Origin: Microvirga brassicacearum
GTDB lineage: Bacteria; Pseudomonadota; Alphaproteobacteria; Rhizobiales; Beijerinckiaceae
Direction: 5' to 3'
NCBI RefSeq assembly: GCF_008757455.1
Contig: NZ_VCMV01000033.1
Location: 1 to 35,242 of the forward strand
Length of the DNA stretch: 35,242 nucleotides
Shown: positions 23,591 through 32,193 of the stretch, piece by piece
How positions within the stretch are numbered: position 1 is the first letter of the stretch
How the letters are laid out: the number at the start of each line of letters is the position of its first letter
The notes under the pieces: model-generated
The model's database searches: none
What the model was told of the DNA's origin: nothing
The model's input: the letters and a program-made list of their open reading frames with translations, nothing else
Position numbers and translations under genes: made by a program

Positions 23591-24298
23591 CTACTTGCCA
23601 GCGTGAAAGTGTTGAGACGGCTCGGTGGAGGTCTCTGGACTATCTTCGCCAATCGCGCGGTCGAGGTCGAAATGCGCCACGAGATCGCGGATCTGAGCGC
23701 GCGAGAGAACGCGGGGGTTCATCTCGCGCAGGAGAAGGTGAAGTTTTGCCGTCTCCTCCAATTCCTCGGTCGCGTAGACCGCAGCCTCAAGGTCCTTCGC
23801 GGCGACGACCGGCCCGTGATTGGCGAGGAGAACCGCGCTGTACTTTCCAGCCAGGTCGCGGATGGCATTTGCAACCGCAGGATCGCCGGGGCGGAAATAA
23901 GGGACGATGGCTGTTCGTCCGACACGCATCACGTAATAGGCGGTCATCGGCGGAAGGGCGTCGGTTGGGTCGACGTCCGGAAGCATCGAGACGGCGACCG
24001 AGTAAGTGGAATGCAGATGCACGACCGCCCGGGAATCGAGACGCGTGTCAAAGAATGCGGTGTGCAGCGGGAGTTCCTTGGTTGGCGCATCGCCTGAGAC
24101 GAGGCAGCCATCCCGATCGAGGCGGCTCAGTCGTGCAGGATCGAGGAAGCCGAGGGAGGTGTTCGTCGGGGTCGCCAGAACGCCACCGTCGTCCAACCGG
24201 ATCGAGATATTGCCGGACGACCCCGTCGTCAAACCACGCTCGAAAAGGGAGCGACCGAACCGGCAGATGTCTTCCCGAAGTCGGGCTTCTTCGCTCAC
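23591..24298 (-). CDS. otnC: OtnC-type 3-oxo-tetronate 4-phosphate decarboxylase
   Basis: The product (235 aa) is a class II aldolase/adducin family protein. It shows FERGLTTGSSGNISIRL near residue 24 (phosphate-binding loop), the acid ELPLHTAFFDT near 80, the metal pair HLHSTYSVA near 96, and the third metal histidine in LLANHGPVV. OtnC releases CO2 from 3-oxo-tetronate 4-phosphate to give dihydroxyacetone phosphate. GTG 24298 is preferred because GAAGGAG lies five bases before it; an upstream ATG at 24322 has no site. It is the first enzyme gene after the regulator and is nearly fused to otnI. L-fuculose-phosphate-type aldolase activity is the alternative, disfavoured by context. Confidence 0.87.
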   Translation of the reverse strand: MSEEARLREDICRFGRSLFERGLTTGSSGNISIRLDDGGVLATPTNTSLGFLDPARLSRLDRDGCLVSGDAPTKELPLHTAFFDTRLDSRAVVHLHSTYSVAVSMLPDVDPTDALPPMTAYYVMRVGRTAIVPYFRPGDPAVANAIRDLAGKYSAVLLANHGPVVAAKDLEAAVYATEELEETAKLHLLLREMNPRVLSRAQIRDLVAHFDLDRAIGEDSPETSTEPSQHFHAGK

Positions 24299-24381
24299 GT
24301 CCACTCCTTCGCGTGACTTCATGTCGAGCCAATAAATGAGGCGGCGGGCTTACGATTGTCAGCGCAAGGAGGCCGCGGATT

Positions 24382-25083
24382 CTAGATGGCGTTTTTGACG
24401 CGTTCCCAGGTTTTCTCCATATGCGCGTTGAGCACCTTTGACAGGCGCTCCGAATCCCGCGCCTCTAGGGCGGATATGATTTCCTCGTGATCTGCCACGG
24501 CACCCGCCCATTTCTCGGGGCCTTCGTTGCCGATATAGCGGATGCGCCGGAGGCGAGCTTGCAGGATGCCATGAACGTCGGCCAATGCCTCGTTTTTCGA
24601 AATGCGCAGGATGGCGGTGTGAATGTTCTGGTTCAGTTTGAAATAGGGCAGGCGATCCCGGTTGGCGTACATGTCCATCATCCGGTCGTGCAGCTTTCGG
24701 ACTTCCTGAATCTCAGCGTCGGTCGCGTGTTCACAGGCGAGCCGTCCAGCGAGTCCTTCCAAGTCTCCAAGGACGACGAGGCTGTCGCGGACATCCTTGG
24801 GACTGAATTGCCGGACAACCGCGCCACGCCCCGGCGAAAGTTCAAGGAGACCCTCGCTCGCGAGAAATTTCAGGGCCTCTCGCAAAGGTGTGCGGGATAC
24901 ACCTAATTCGATGCCCAGATTTCCCTCGTGAATCCGAGAGCCGGGGGGAAGGTTTCCCTCGATGATCATGTCGCGAACCCGCGCGACGATCGCTTCGTGG
25001 AGGCTTGGCCGCGCAATAGGTCCACGATCTTCAAGATCGATCGTCAACGGATTAGCCGCCTCAGGTTTCATCTGCTGATCCAT
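24382..25083 (-). CDS. GntR-family (FCD) transcriptional regulator
   Basis: The product (233 aa) has an N-terminal GntR winged helix: SLHEAIVARVRDMIIEGNLP, LGIELGVSRTPLREALKFL and EGLLELSPGRGAVVR. A C-terminal all-helical FCD domain follows, with the expected metal or ligand residues in FKLNQNIHTAIL, VADHEEIISALE and NAHMEKTW. It is divergent from the pdxA2-tct operon and heads the otnC-otnI-otnK operon, so it is placed to control both, most likely as a repressor released by a sugar acid. A 25-bp dyad in the intergenic region is the candidate operator. The start ATG 25083 follows GGGATC; ATG 25071 is an alternative. Confidence 0.92.
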   Translation of the reverse strand: MDQQMKPEAANPLTIDLEDRGPIARPSLHEAIVARVRDMIIEGNLPPGSRIHEGNLGIELGVSRTPLREALKFLASEGLLELSPGRGAVVRQFSPKDVRDSLVVLGDLEGLAGRLACEHATDAEIQEVRKLHDRMMDMYANRDRLPYFKLNQNIHTAILRISKNEALADVHGILQARLRRIRYIGNEGPEKWAGAVADHEEIISALEARDSERLSKVLNAHMEKTWERVKNAI

Positions 25084-25158
25084 GATCCCGTTCTGCCCGC
25101 GAACCTGCTCTTCCTCGAGCCACGCTTATACCTCCATCCGAATTAACACAATAAAATT

Positions 25159-25183
25159 CTGTATGCAGCATGCTTGCGTACAG
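25159..25183. promoter_or_regulatory. Candidate FCD-regulator operator, 25-bp dyad
   Basis: CTGTATGC (25159-25166), nine bases, GCGTACAG (25176-25183) are inverse copies with one mismatch. The dyad lies midway between the two divergent starts (25083 and 25229), next to an AT-rich stretch (AACACAATAAAATTC) likely to hold a promoter element. Position and symmetry fit a dimeric GntR operator; binding is inferred. Confidence 0.5.
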
Positions 25184-25228
25184 TTTTCACCGCTGTTACC
25201 GTCGCTAGGTCATCGAGGTGAGGTATCA

Positions 25229-26284
25229 GTGAGCGGCAGTTCTTCTCCCCCCCGTCCAGAGCGTCCCACGATCGCCTTCGCCATGGGCGACCCGGCGGGG
25301 ATCAGCCCGGAGATCGCAGCGAGGCTCGTCGCCTCCAGCGAAATCCACGCAGACGCCCAATTGGTGCTCTTCGGAGATTTTCGGATCTTCGAGCAGGGAG
25401 CCCGCATCGCCAAGGTTGAGGTCGACGTCGAGGTGATGCCCTCCGAGCTTGCCATTGCGCCGGTATCCGGCCGCCCCGTCTTCGTGGATCTCAAGAACCT
25501 CAGTCCCGAACAGGTGAGCCCGGCGACGGCGACGCTGGAAGGCGGTCTCTTCGCCACCGAAAATTTTCGCCGGGCATTGCTTTTTGCCCAATCAGGCGCC
25601 GCGGATGCGGTCTTTTTCACCCCCTTCAACAAGAAGGCGATGCGGCTTGCTTACGACGGCTACGATGATGAGATCCGTTTCGTGCGGGATGTCCTCAAGA
25701 CAGCCGCGGAAGCGAGCGAGTTCAATGTGCTGGGCAGCCTCTGGAACGCACGCGTGACGTCGCACATTCCCCTGTCGCAGGTGTCGTCCGCCATTTCTGA
25801 GAATGCGATTATAAGAGCGACAACGCTCGCGGATCGTTGCATGCGCGCTGCCGGTTTTGCCAAGCCGCGAATTGCGGTTGCCGGCCTGAACCCTCATGCG
25901 GGTGACGGCGGCAATTTCGGTCGCGAGGAAATCGAAATTATCGAACCTGCAGTCCAACAGGCGCGTGAACGCGGATTGACGATCGAGGGACCGTTCCCGT
26001 CCGATACCGTTTTTCTACGCGCCAAGAACGGCGATTTCGACGCTGTGCTGACCATGTATCACGACCAGGGCCAGATCGCCATGAAGCTGATGGGTTTCGA
26101 TCGCGGCGTTACATTGATCGGCGGTTTCGCGTTTCCGATCTGTACGCCGGCTCACGGCACGGCCTACGAAATCGCCGGCCGCGGGATCGCCAATCTCGGC
26201 GCGAGCCGCGAGGCTCTCCGGCTGGCGATCCGCATGGCTTTCAAGGTCCGCGCCAAACGCACTTCGACAGGCGAAGCCGCGTAG
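25229..26284 (+). CDS. pdxA2: PdxA2-type 4-phospho-threonate/erythronate dehydrogenase
   Basis: The product (351 aa) belongs to the PdxA family. It shows AFAMGDPAGISPEIAARL near residue 15, TPFNKKAMRLA near 132, and the three metal-histidine motifs SHIPLSQV, NPHAGDGG and MYHDQGQIAMK. Paralogues beside DUF1537 kinases (PdxA2) oxidise and decarboxylate 4-phospho-D-threonate or 4-phospho-D-erythronate to dihydroxyacetone phosphate, rather than making pyridoxal phosphate. GTG 25229 is chosen because GAGGTGAGG lies just upstream and the family N-terminus follows; the longer frame to 25082 runs through the regulatory region. It is the first gene of the rightward operon. Its presence alongside OtnC/OtnI means two routes can use the same kinase. 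Confidence 0.88.
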   Translation: MSGSSSPPRPERPTIAFAMGDPAGISPEIAARLVASSEIHADAQLVLFGDFRIFEQGARIAKVEVDVEVMPSELAIAPVSGRPVFVDLKNLSPEQVSPATATLEGGLFATENFRRALLFAQSGAADAVFFTPFNKKAMRLAYDGYDDEIRFVRDVLKTAAEASEFNVLGSLWNARVTSHIPLSQVSSAISENAIIRATTLADRCMRAAGFAKPRIAVAGLNPHAGDGGNFGREEIEIIEPAVQQARERGLTIEGPFPSDTVFLRAKNGDFDAVLTMYHDQGQIAMKLMGFDRGVTLIGGFAFPICTPAHGTAYEIAGRGIANLGASREALRLAIRMAFKVRAKRTSTGEAA

Positions 26285-26354
26285 GAGTTCATCGACGTCT
26301 CATCGATCCTGGTTCGACGCCATGGACCGGGCAAATCAACAAGGGAGGAAGAAA

Positions 26355-27350
26355 ATGCTAAAGAAAACGTCATGGCTGCTCGCAACAGCCTTCACGGTCG
26401 TACTCGGGGGCGCTGCTCAGGCCGAATGGCAGCCCACAAAACCGGTGGAGTTCGTCGTCACGTCCAGCCCCGGCGGCGGCACTGACAACTTTGCCCGCAT
26501 TGTCCAGTCGATCATCGCGAAGCACAAACTCATGGATCAGTCCGTCGTCGTGACCAACAAGGGCGGCGGTAGCGGGGCGGAGGGCTACGTCTATGCGAAG
26601 GGGGCGGCGGGCGATCCCCACAAACTCACGTTCGGCACCAACAACGAATACCTTCTGCCGTACGTTGCCAAGCTGGCCTACAAGCCTGACGACCTGACGC
26701 CCGTCGCCGCCATGGCGCTCGACGAGTTCCTGCTCTGGGTCAACGCGAAGGCGCCCTTCGACGATGCGAAAAGCTACATCGAAGCTGTCAAGGCCAAGCC
26801 TGAAACGCTCAAGATGGGTGGCAGCCAGTCCAAGGACACCGATCAGACGCTTACCAGCCTTGTCGAAGATGCCACTGGAACGAAGTTCATCTACGTTCCC
26901 TTCCAGGGCGGCGGCACGGCGGCTGTTCAACTCGCGGGCGGACATATTGACTCGAACACCAATAATCCCAACGAAAACGCCGCCCAATGGAAGGCAGGGA
27001 TGATAAAACCCTTGTGCGTGTTTAGCCCCACGCGCCTGCAGGAAGGCCCTAAGGTGACGCCGACGATGGGCTGGTCTGACATCCCAACCTGCAAGGAAGC
27101 CGGCATCCCGGTCGATCAATTCCAAATGCCGCGAACCACTTGGCTGCCTGGCGGAGTGCCCGCCACAGCGGTCACCTTCTACGCGAACCTGCTCAAGAAG
27201 GTCAGCGAGACGCCCGAGTGGAAGGAATATATCGAGCGCACATCCCAAACCGGACGCTTCCTTGCCGGCGAAGAGCTGAAAACCTTCATCGCTCAAGACG
27301 ATACCAAGAACAAGAAAGTGTTCGAACGCGAAGGATGGGTCGTTCGCTAG
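26355..27350 (+). CDS. tctC: TctC/Bug-type tripartite transporter binding protein
   Basis: The product (331 aa) is a periplasmic receptor of the tripartite tricarboxylate transporter (TTT) family. The signal peptide of 23 residues (LLATAFTVVLGGAAQA) precedes EWQPTKPVEFVV. The family motifs SSPGGGTDNFARIV near residue 38 and VTNKGGGSGAEGY near 68 are present. The ATG at 26355 has GGGAGGA upstream. TctA and TctB follow. A perfect stem-loop just after the stop (27369-27394) may raise receptor expression over the membrane subunits. Context indicates a sugar acid (tetronate or pentonate) as ligand rather than citrate (inference). Confidence 0.9.
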   Translation: MLKKTSWLLATAFTVVLGGAAQAEWQPTKPVEFVVTSSPGGGTDNFARIVQSIIAKHKLMDQSVVVTNKGGGSGAEGYVYAKGAAGDPHKLTFGTNNEYLLPYVAKLAYKPDDLTPVAAMALDEFLLWVNAKAPFDDAKSYIEAVKAKPETLKMGGSQSKDTDQTLTSLVEDATGTKFIYVPFQGGGTAAVQLAGGHIDSNTNNPNENAAQWKAGMIKPLCVFSPTRLQEGPKVTPTMGWSDIPTCKEAGIPVDQFQMPRTTWLPGGVPATAVTFYANLLKKVSETPEWKEYIERTSQTGRFLAGEELKTFIAQDDTKNKKVFEREGWVVR

Positions 27351-27368
27351 TTTGCGTCGGACCCAAGA

Positions 27369-27394
27369 GCCGGCGCAGTCTGATCTGCGCCGGC
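27369..27394. other. Perfect 10-bp intercistronic stem-loop after tctC
   Basis: GCCGGCGCAG (27369-27378), loop TCTGAT, CTGCGCCGGC (27385-27394). No T-run follows and the operon continues, so it is probably an mRNA-stabilising or partial-termination hairpin rather than a full terminator. Confidence 0.55.
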
Positions 27395-27425
27395 GTGTCA
27401 GATGTTGCGAGCGGATGGTGACGCG

Positions 27426-27905
27426 ATGATTTCTCGTTTTTCTGCGGAGATTGGGACCGCCATCGCGACCGCCGGCTTAGGCCTCACTGCGGTTGTCGGA
27501 TCCCTGGAGTACGGAGTCGGCTGGGGCGCAGCCGGCCCAGAGCCCGGTACATTTCCATTCTACATCGGTCTCCTGGTCACTGCGGCCAGTCTCGTCACGC
27601 TCGCACAGACGGTCGTCGGTCGCGCCGCGTTGCAGACTGTTCTCGTCGACCGAATCCAGGGCATGCGGGTGGCGTCGTTCTTTGGGCCGATGGTTCTTTT
27701 TGTCATCGCGTCGCTTCTTCTCGGGCTCTGCGTCGCGACCGCCCTGTACCTCACTTTCGTCATGTGGTTGCAGGGCGGATATCGAATTGCAATTTCAGCG
27801 GCGGCGGGGCTCACCGCAGCAATCTTTTTCTATTTCGTCCTCGAAGTTGGATTTCAGGTTCCGCTCTTGAAGGGGCCGTTTGAAGCTGCCTTGGGCCTGT
27901 ATTGA
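27426..27905 (+). CDS. tctB: TctB-type small membrane subunit of TTT transporter
   Basis: The product (159 aa) is a four-helix membrane protein: GTAIATAGLGLTAVVGSLEY, a second helix FPFYIGLLVTAASLVTLAQT, a third with ASFFGPMVLFVIASLLLGLC, and a last with LTAAIFFYFVLEVGF. It lies between TctC and TctA, in the order usual for these transporters, and has the LP-type C-terminal FQVPL-KGPFE motif. The start ATG 27426 has only a weak GGATGG site; an upstream TTG at 27402 is possible. It ends 28 bases before TctA. Confidence 0.85.
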   Translation: MISRFSAEIGTAIATAGLGLTAVVGSLEYGVGWGAAGPEPGTFPFYIGLLVTAASLVTLAQTVVGRAALQTVLVDRIQGMRVASFFGPMVLFVIASLLLGLCVATALYLTFVMWLQGGYRIAISAAAGLTAAIFFYFVLEVGFQVPLLKGPFEAALGLY

Positions 27906-27933
27906 AATTCGATCGCTCGACGGGAGACTGGCC

Positions 27934-29448
27934 GTGGAAAATTTCGCACCGCTCATGCACGGTTTCGGCGTTGCTTTGACGACCTATCACGTCGCGCTGA
28001 TGATCGTGGGCGTCCTTCTCGGAATCCTGGTGGGAGTTCTGCCCGGCCTCGGTGCGCCCAATGGCGTGTCGCTGCTCCTGCCACTCACCTTCACGATGGA
28101 CCCGGTTTCGGCCATCATCCTTCTGTCCAGCATGTATTGGGGGGCGCTGTTCGGCGGCTCGACCACGTCGATCCTGTTCAACATTCCCGGCGAACCATCG
28201 TCCGCCGCGACGACCTTCGACGGCTATCCGATGGCTAAGCAGGGCAGGGCCGCAGAGGCATTGACTCTCGCGTTCCTGTCGGCCGGATTCGGTGCGCTCG
28301 TCGGCGTGATCCTGATCACGGTTCTCTCAGGGTGGGTCGCCAATTTCGCGCTCCAGTTCAGCTCCCCGGAATACTTCGCCGTTTATTTCCTCGCCTTCGC
28401 CAGCTTTGTCGGTCTGGGCGGAGCCTCACCTTTCAAGACCGTTGTGTCGATGGGTCTCGGCTTCGCCTTCGCGGCTGTCGGCATGGATACCATTTCAGGG
28501 GGCCTGCGCCTGACCTACGGCTTCAACGAGCTTCTCTCCGGCATCAGCTTTCTCATCGCGGTGATCGGCCTGTTCGGAATTGGTGAGCTCCTGCTGACGA
28601 TGGAGGAGGGGCTGCGCTTCGACGGCATCAGGGCACGTGTGGCGCCACGCGATGTCATCCGAACGATCGCAACTATGCCCCGATACTGGCTTGCCCTGGT
28701 GCGGAGCAGCATCATCGGGTGCTGGATGGGGATTACACCCGGTGGGCCGACGGCCGCTTCCTTCATGAGCTACGCATTTGCAAAACGCCTGTCGCGCCGA
28801 AAAGAGGGGTTTGGCAAAGGTGAGCCAGAAGGCGTCGTGGCACCGGAGACCGCCGACCACGCCGCTGGAAGCAGCGCCATTCTGCCAATGATCGCCCTAG
28901 GCGTGCCAGGATCGGCGACCGCCGCGGTGATGATGGGCGGCTTGATGATCTGGGGTCTCAATCCCGGTCCGATGCTCTTTATCGAACGCCCTGATTTCGT
29001 CTGGGGGCTGATCGCGAGCATGTATCTCGGCAATATCGTCGCTGTGCTCGTGGTCCTCTCCACCATTCCGATCTTCGCATCCATCCTGCGCATCCCGTTC
29101 GCGATCATCGGGCCGGTGATCGTCGTGGTATGCTTCATCGGCGCCTACACGGTCGCCGGTCGTCCGTTCGATCTCTGGCTAGCTCTGGCCTTCGGTGTCG
29201 CGGGTTATATCTTCAAGAAGCTCGATTATCCCATCGCGCCGTTGGTTCTGGCGATGGTGCTCGGGGACAAGGCCGAGGATGCGTTCCGGCAATCAATGAT
29301 CATGTCGAAGGGGTCCCTCTCCATCTTCTGGTCGAACGGCCTTGTCGGCACGCTCATCACCCTCGGAATGCTGCTGGCTGTCTGGCCCCTTGTCGCAGCG
29401 GCCGCAGGGCGACTGGCGCGAGCCAAGTCCTCTTCGGCGGCTGCGTGA
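27934..29448 (+). CDS. tctA: TctA-type large permease of TTT transporter
   Basis: The product (504 aa) is the main membrane channel of the TTT importer, driven by an ion gradient. The conserved GVLPGLGAPNGVSLLLPLTF near residue 35 (written in the family as GxLPGLG) and the inverted second copy GCWMGITPGGPTAASFMSY near 270 mark the two internal repeats of the fold. A GVPGSATAAVMMGGLMIWGL segment near 330 is also typical. About 11-12 membrane spans are visible. GTG 27934, with GGGAG upstream, is preferred over the earlier frame start at 27880, which overlaps tctB. Confidence 0.92.
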   Translation: MENFAPLMHGFGVALTTYHVALMIVGVLLGILVGVLPGLGAPNGVSLLLPLTFTMDPVSAIILLSSMYWGALFGGSTTSILFNIPGEPSSAATTFDGYPMAKQGRAAEALTLAFLSAGFGALVGVILITVLSGWVANFALQFSSPEYFAVYFLAFASFVGLGGASPFKTVVSMGLGFAFAAVGMDTISGGLRLTYGFNELLSGISFLIAVIGLFGIGELLLTMEEGLRFDGIRARVAPRDVIRTIATMPRYWLALVRSSIIGCWMGITPGGPTAASFMSYAFAKRLSRRKEGFGKGEPEGVVAPETADHAAGSSAILPMIALGVPGSATAAVMMGGLMIWGLNPGPMLFIERPDFVWGLIASMYLGNIVAVLVVLSTIPIFASILRIPFAIIGPVIVVVCFIGAYTVAGRPFDLWLALAFGVAGYIFKKLDYPIAPLVLAMVLGDKAEDAFRQSMIMSKGSLSIFWSNGLVGTLITLGMLLAVWPLVAAAAGRLARAKSSSAAA

Positions 29449-29529
29449 CCGTGCAAGGGCGAGTCGTGGCGAAGTCCTCATATCGGATGGTTGTCGGCGC
29501 AGCATTCGGGCGGCAAGGAGGCTTTCGAG

Positions 29530-30444
29530 ATGAAATCCGATAAAGGCGCGGTCGCCTTCCTTGGCATCGGCCTCATGGGATCGCGGCAAGCGAGGCGTCT
29601 GCTCGATGCTGGCTACTCGGTTGTTGCCTGGAATCGCTCCCGGCCGAAAGCCGACGCGCTTGAACCCTTCGGCGCCCGAGTCGCCGACACGGCCGCTGAG
29701 GCTGTGAGCGGGGCCGACATGGTCATTCTCATGCTCGAGAACGGCGCCATCGTCGCGGACGTTCTGTTCAAGCATGGTGTCGCGGATGCTTTGCGTCCGG
29801 GCAGCATCGTCATCGACATGAGTTCCATCAAGCCTGCGGAGGCACAGGAACACGCGAGGCTGCTCAAACAGCGCCGCATCGATCACATTGACGCGCCGGT
29901 GTCCGGGGGAACAGTCGGCGCGGAGAAGGGCACGCTTGCGATCATGGCGGGCGGAGATGCCGAGGTTTGCGCCAAAGTGGAAGCCGTTTTGCGCGTGATG
30001 GGTCGGCCCGTTCACGTGGGACCTCACGGAGCGGGGCAACTCGCGAAGCTCGCCAATCAGATCATCGTCGGCGTGACAATCGGGGCAGTTGCCGAAGCTC
30101 TCCTGCTGGCACAGCGTGGCGGCGCGGATCCGGCCAAGGTCCGGGAGGCCCTGCGCGGAGGATTTGCTGAGAGCCGCGTTCTGGAACTACACGGTGAGCG
30201 CATGGTGGAGCGCGATTTCGCGACCAAAGGGCGCTCGGTCACGCATTTGAAGGATCTCGACAATGCCCTCGATGCTGCCATGCAGCTTGACATGGATGCG
30301 ATACCCTACACGGCCATCACCGCCGATCTCTTCCGCGAGCTCATTCAACATGCGGGCGATCTCGACCATTCTGGGTTGCTCGTCGAACTGGAACGCAGGA
30401 ACGACAGGTCCGCCCGGCAGAATCTCAAGGACAAATGGAAATGA
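29530..30444 (+). CDS. ltnD: Beta-hydroxyacid dehydrogenase (LtnD/GarR type)
   Basis: The product (304 aa) is an NAD(P)-dependent beta-hydroxyacid dehydrogenase. The Rossmann motif FLGIGLMGSRQARRLLDAG lies near residue 10, the substrate motif DAPVSGGTVGAEKGTLAIM near 122, and the catalytic lysine in GQLAKLANQ near 170. The start ATG 29530 has AAGGAGG about nine bases upstream. In L-threonate catabolism, LtnD oxidises L-threonate at C2, feeding OtnI and OtnK; the presence of those genes in the divergent operon supports this. Tartronate semialdehyde or 3-hydroxyisobutyrate dehydrogenase would be alternatives by sequence only. It overlaps the dehydratase gene by four bases (ATGA). Confidence 0.82.
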   Translation: MKSDKGAVAFLGIGLMGSRQARRLLDAGYSVVAWNRSRPKADALEPFGARVADTAAEAVSGADMVILMLENGAIVADVLFKHGVADALRPGSIVIDMSSIKPAEAQEHARLLKQRRIDHIDAPVSGGTVGAEKGTLAIMAGGDAEVCAKVEAVLRVMGRPVHVGPHGAGQLAKLANQIIVGVTIGAVAEALLLAQRGGADPAKVREALRGGFAESRVLELHGERMVERDFATKGRSVTHLKDLDNALDAAMQLDMDAIPYTAITADLFRELIQHAGDLDHSGLLVELERRNDRSARQNLKDKWK

Positions 30445-32168
30445 CCGATAAGAAAAATCTTCGCAGCCAAGCCTGGTTTGCTCGTCAAGACAAGATGGGC
30501 TTCTACTATCGCTCGTGGCTCAAGAACCGGGGTTTTCCGCATGACCAGTTCGATGGCCGTCCGGTGATCGGCATCTGCAATACCTGGTCCGAACTCACAC
30601 CCTGCAACTCGCATTTCAAGACCATCGCGGAGCATGTGCGTTGGGGCGTTCTCGACGCAGGCGGTTTCCCGCTTGAGTTCCCCGTTATGTCGCTCGGCGA
30701 AACCATGCTGCGCCCGACCGCCATGCTCTACCGCAATCTTGCCTCCATGGATGTTGAGGAATCGATCCGGGCCAACCCGCTCGACGGGGTCGTACTGTTG
30801 ATGGGGTGCGACAAGACAACACCCGCGCTGCTGATGGGAGCGGCAAGCGTGGATTTGCCGACGATCGGCGTCTCCGGTGGTCCGATGTTGCGGGGATTCT
30901 ACAAGGGCAAGCATATCGGCTCCGGCACCAATACGATTTCCATGAGCGAGCAATTGCGCTCCGGCCAGATCACGCTCGCCGATTTCTACGAGGCGGAGGC
31001 GTCGATGCACCGCTCGCAGGGGCACTGCATGACCATGGGCACCGCCTCCACGATGGCTTGCATGGTGGAAGCCCTCGGTGTTGGCATGCCGGGCAACGCG
31101 GCTATTCCGGCGGTCGACGCCCGCCGCAACCTGCTGGCACGCGAGGCCGGCCGTCGCATCGTCGAAATGGTGAAGCAGGACATCGTGCTGTCGCAAATCA
31201 TGACCCGCGAAGCCTTCGAAAACGCGATCCGTGTCAACGGCGGGATCGGCGGCTCCACCAATGCCGTCGTCCATCTGATCGCGATGGCCCGCCGAATTGG
31301 TGTTGAGCTCAGCCTGGACGACTGGGACCGCCTCGGACGCGAGGTGCCTTGCCTGGTCGATCTGATGCCGTCCGGCCGCTTCCTGATGGAGGATTTCTTC
31401 GAGGCCGGTGGCTTGCCGGTCGTTATTCGTGAACTCGCTGAGAAGGGCTTCATCAACAAGGATGCGATGACCGTCAATGGCCACACGATCTGGGAGAACA
31501 ACCAGGATGTGACGTGCTGGAACAGCGAGGTCATTCACCCCTTTGATGCGCCGGTAAAGCCCAACGGCGGCATAGCCGTTTTGAGGGGCAATCTCGCGCC
31601 TAATGGCGCCATCGTTAAGCCATCGGCCGCCTCACCGCACCTGATGCGGCACACGGGTCGCGCGGTCGTGTTCGAGTCGATCGAAGACCTGCATGCCCGC
31701 ATCAATGATGATACTCTCGATATCGACGAGACCTGCGTGATGGTTCTCAAGAATTGTGGGCCGAAGGGCTATCCCGGCATGGCGGAGGTCGGCAACATGC
31801 CATTGCCGCCAAAAATTCTGAAGCGGGGGATCACGGATATGATCCGCATCTCGGACGCGCGGATGTCGGGAACGGCCTACGGGACCGTCGTTCTTCACGC
31901 CGCGCCCGAGGCCGCTGCGGGTGGCCCGCTGGCCCTCGTCGAGAATGGCGATCGGATCACGCTCGATGTCGACGCGCGCAGCCTGCATTTGCATGTGGAC
32001 GAGGCCGAGTTCGATCGTCGCAAGGCTGCCTGGCAGCCGCCGGCAGGGCACGGCAATCGTGGCTACGTCAAGCTCTATGTCGATCACGTTCTCCAGGCCG
32101 ATGAGGGCGCTGATTTCGATTTTCTGGTCGGCGGGAGCGGCGCTGCCGTTCCGCGCGACAACCACTGA
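30441..32168 (+). CDS. IlvD/Edd-family sugar acid dehydratase (arabonate type)
   Basis: The product (575 aa from ATG 30441) is an iron-sulfur dehydratase. Cluster cysteines are in CNTWSELTPCN near residue 47, MGCDKTTPALLMG near 121 and QGHCMTMGTASTMA near 194. The magnesium/substrate motif GGIGGSTNAVVHL lies near 270, and ISDARMSGTAYGTVVLH near 470. This pattern (GCDKTTPA, SDARMSGTAYGT) is that of pentonate dehydratases such as rhizobial L-arabonate dehydratase, not branched-chain amino acid IlvD. It removes water from a C5 (or C4/C6) aldonate to give a 2-keto-3-deoxy acid. ATG 30441, nine bases after AAGGA, is preferred over ATG 30435. It overlaps the ltnD-like gene and is followed by a DHDPS-family gene, the expected next step. 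Confidence 0.9.
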   Translation: MTDKKNLRSQAWFARQDKMGFYYRSWLKNRGFPHDQFDGRPVIGICNTWSELTPCNSHFKTIAEHVRWGVLDAGGFPLEFPVMSLGETMLRPTAMLYRNLASMDVEESIRANPLDGVVLLMGCDKTTPALLMGAASVDLPTIGVSGGPMLRGFYKGKHIGSGTNTISMSEQLRSGQITLADFYEAEASMHRSQGHCMTMGTASTMACMVEALGVGMPGNAAIPAVDARRNLLAREAGRRIVEMVKQDIVLSQIMTREAFENAIRVNGGIGGSTNAVVHLIAMARRIGVELSLDDWDRLGREVPCLVDLMPSGRFLMEDFFEAGGLPVVIRELAEKGFINKDAMTVNGHTIWENNQDVTCWNSEVIHPFDAPVKPNGGIAVLRGNLAPNGAIVKPSAASPHLMRHTGRAVVFESIEDLHARINDDTLDIDETCVMVLKNCGPKGYPGMAEVGNMPLPPKILKRGITDMIRISDARMSGTAYGTVVLHAAPEAAAGGPLALVENGDRITLDVDARSLHLHVDEAEFDRRKAAWQPPAGHGNRGYVKLYVDHVLQADEGADFDFLVGGSGAAVPRDNH

Positions 32169-32193
32169 ACGCGGTCCATCCGGAGAGACGATC

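Noticed and set aside
30345..31538. 397-codon minus-strand frame rich in histidine and aspartate
   Set aside because: Antisense to the dehydratase gene with its conserved cysteine motifs; composition is typical of a reverse-frame shadow.
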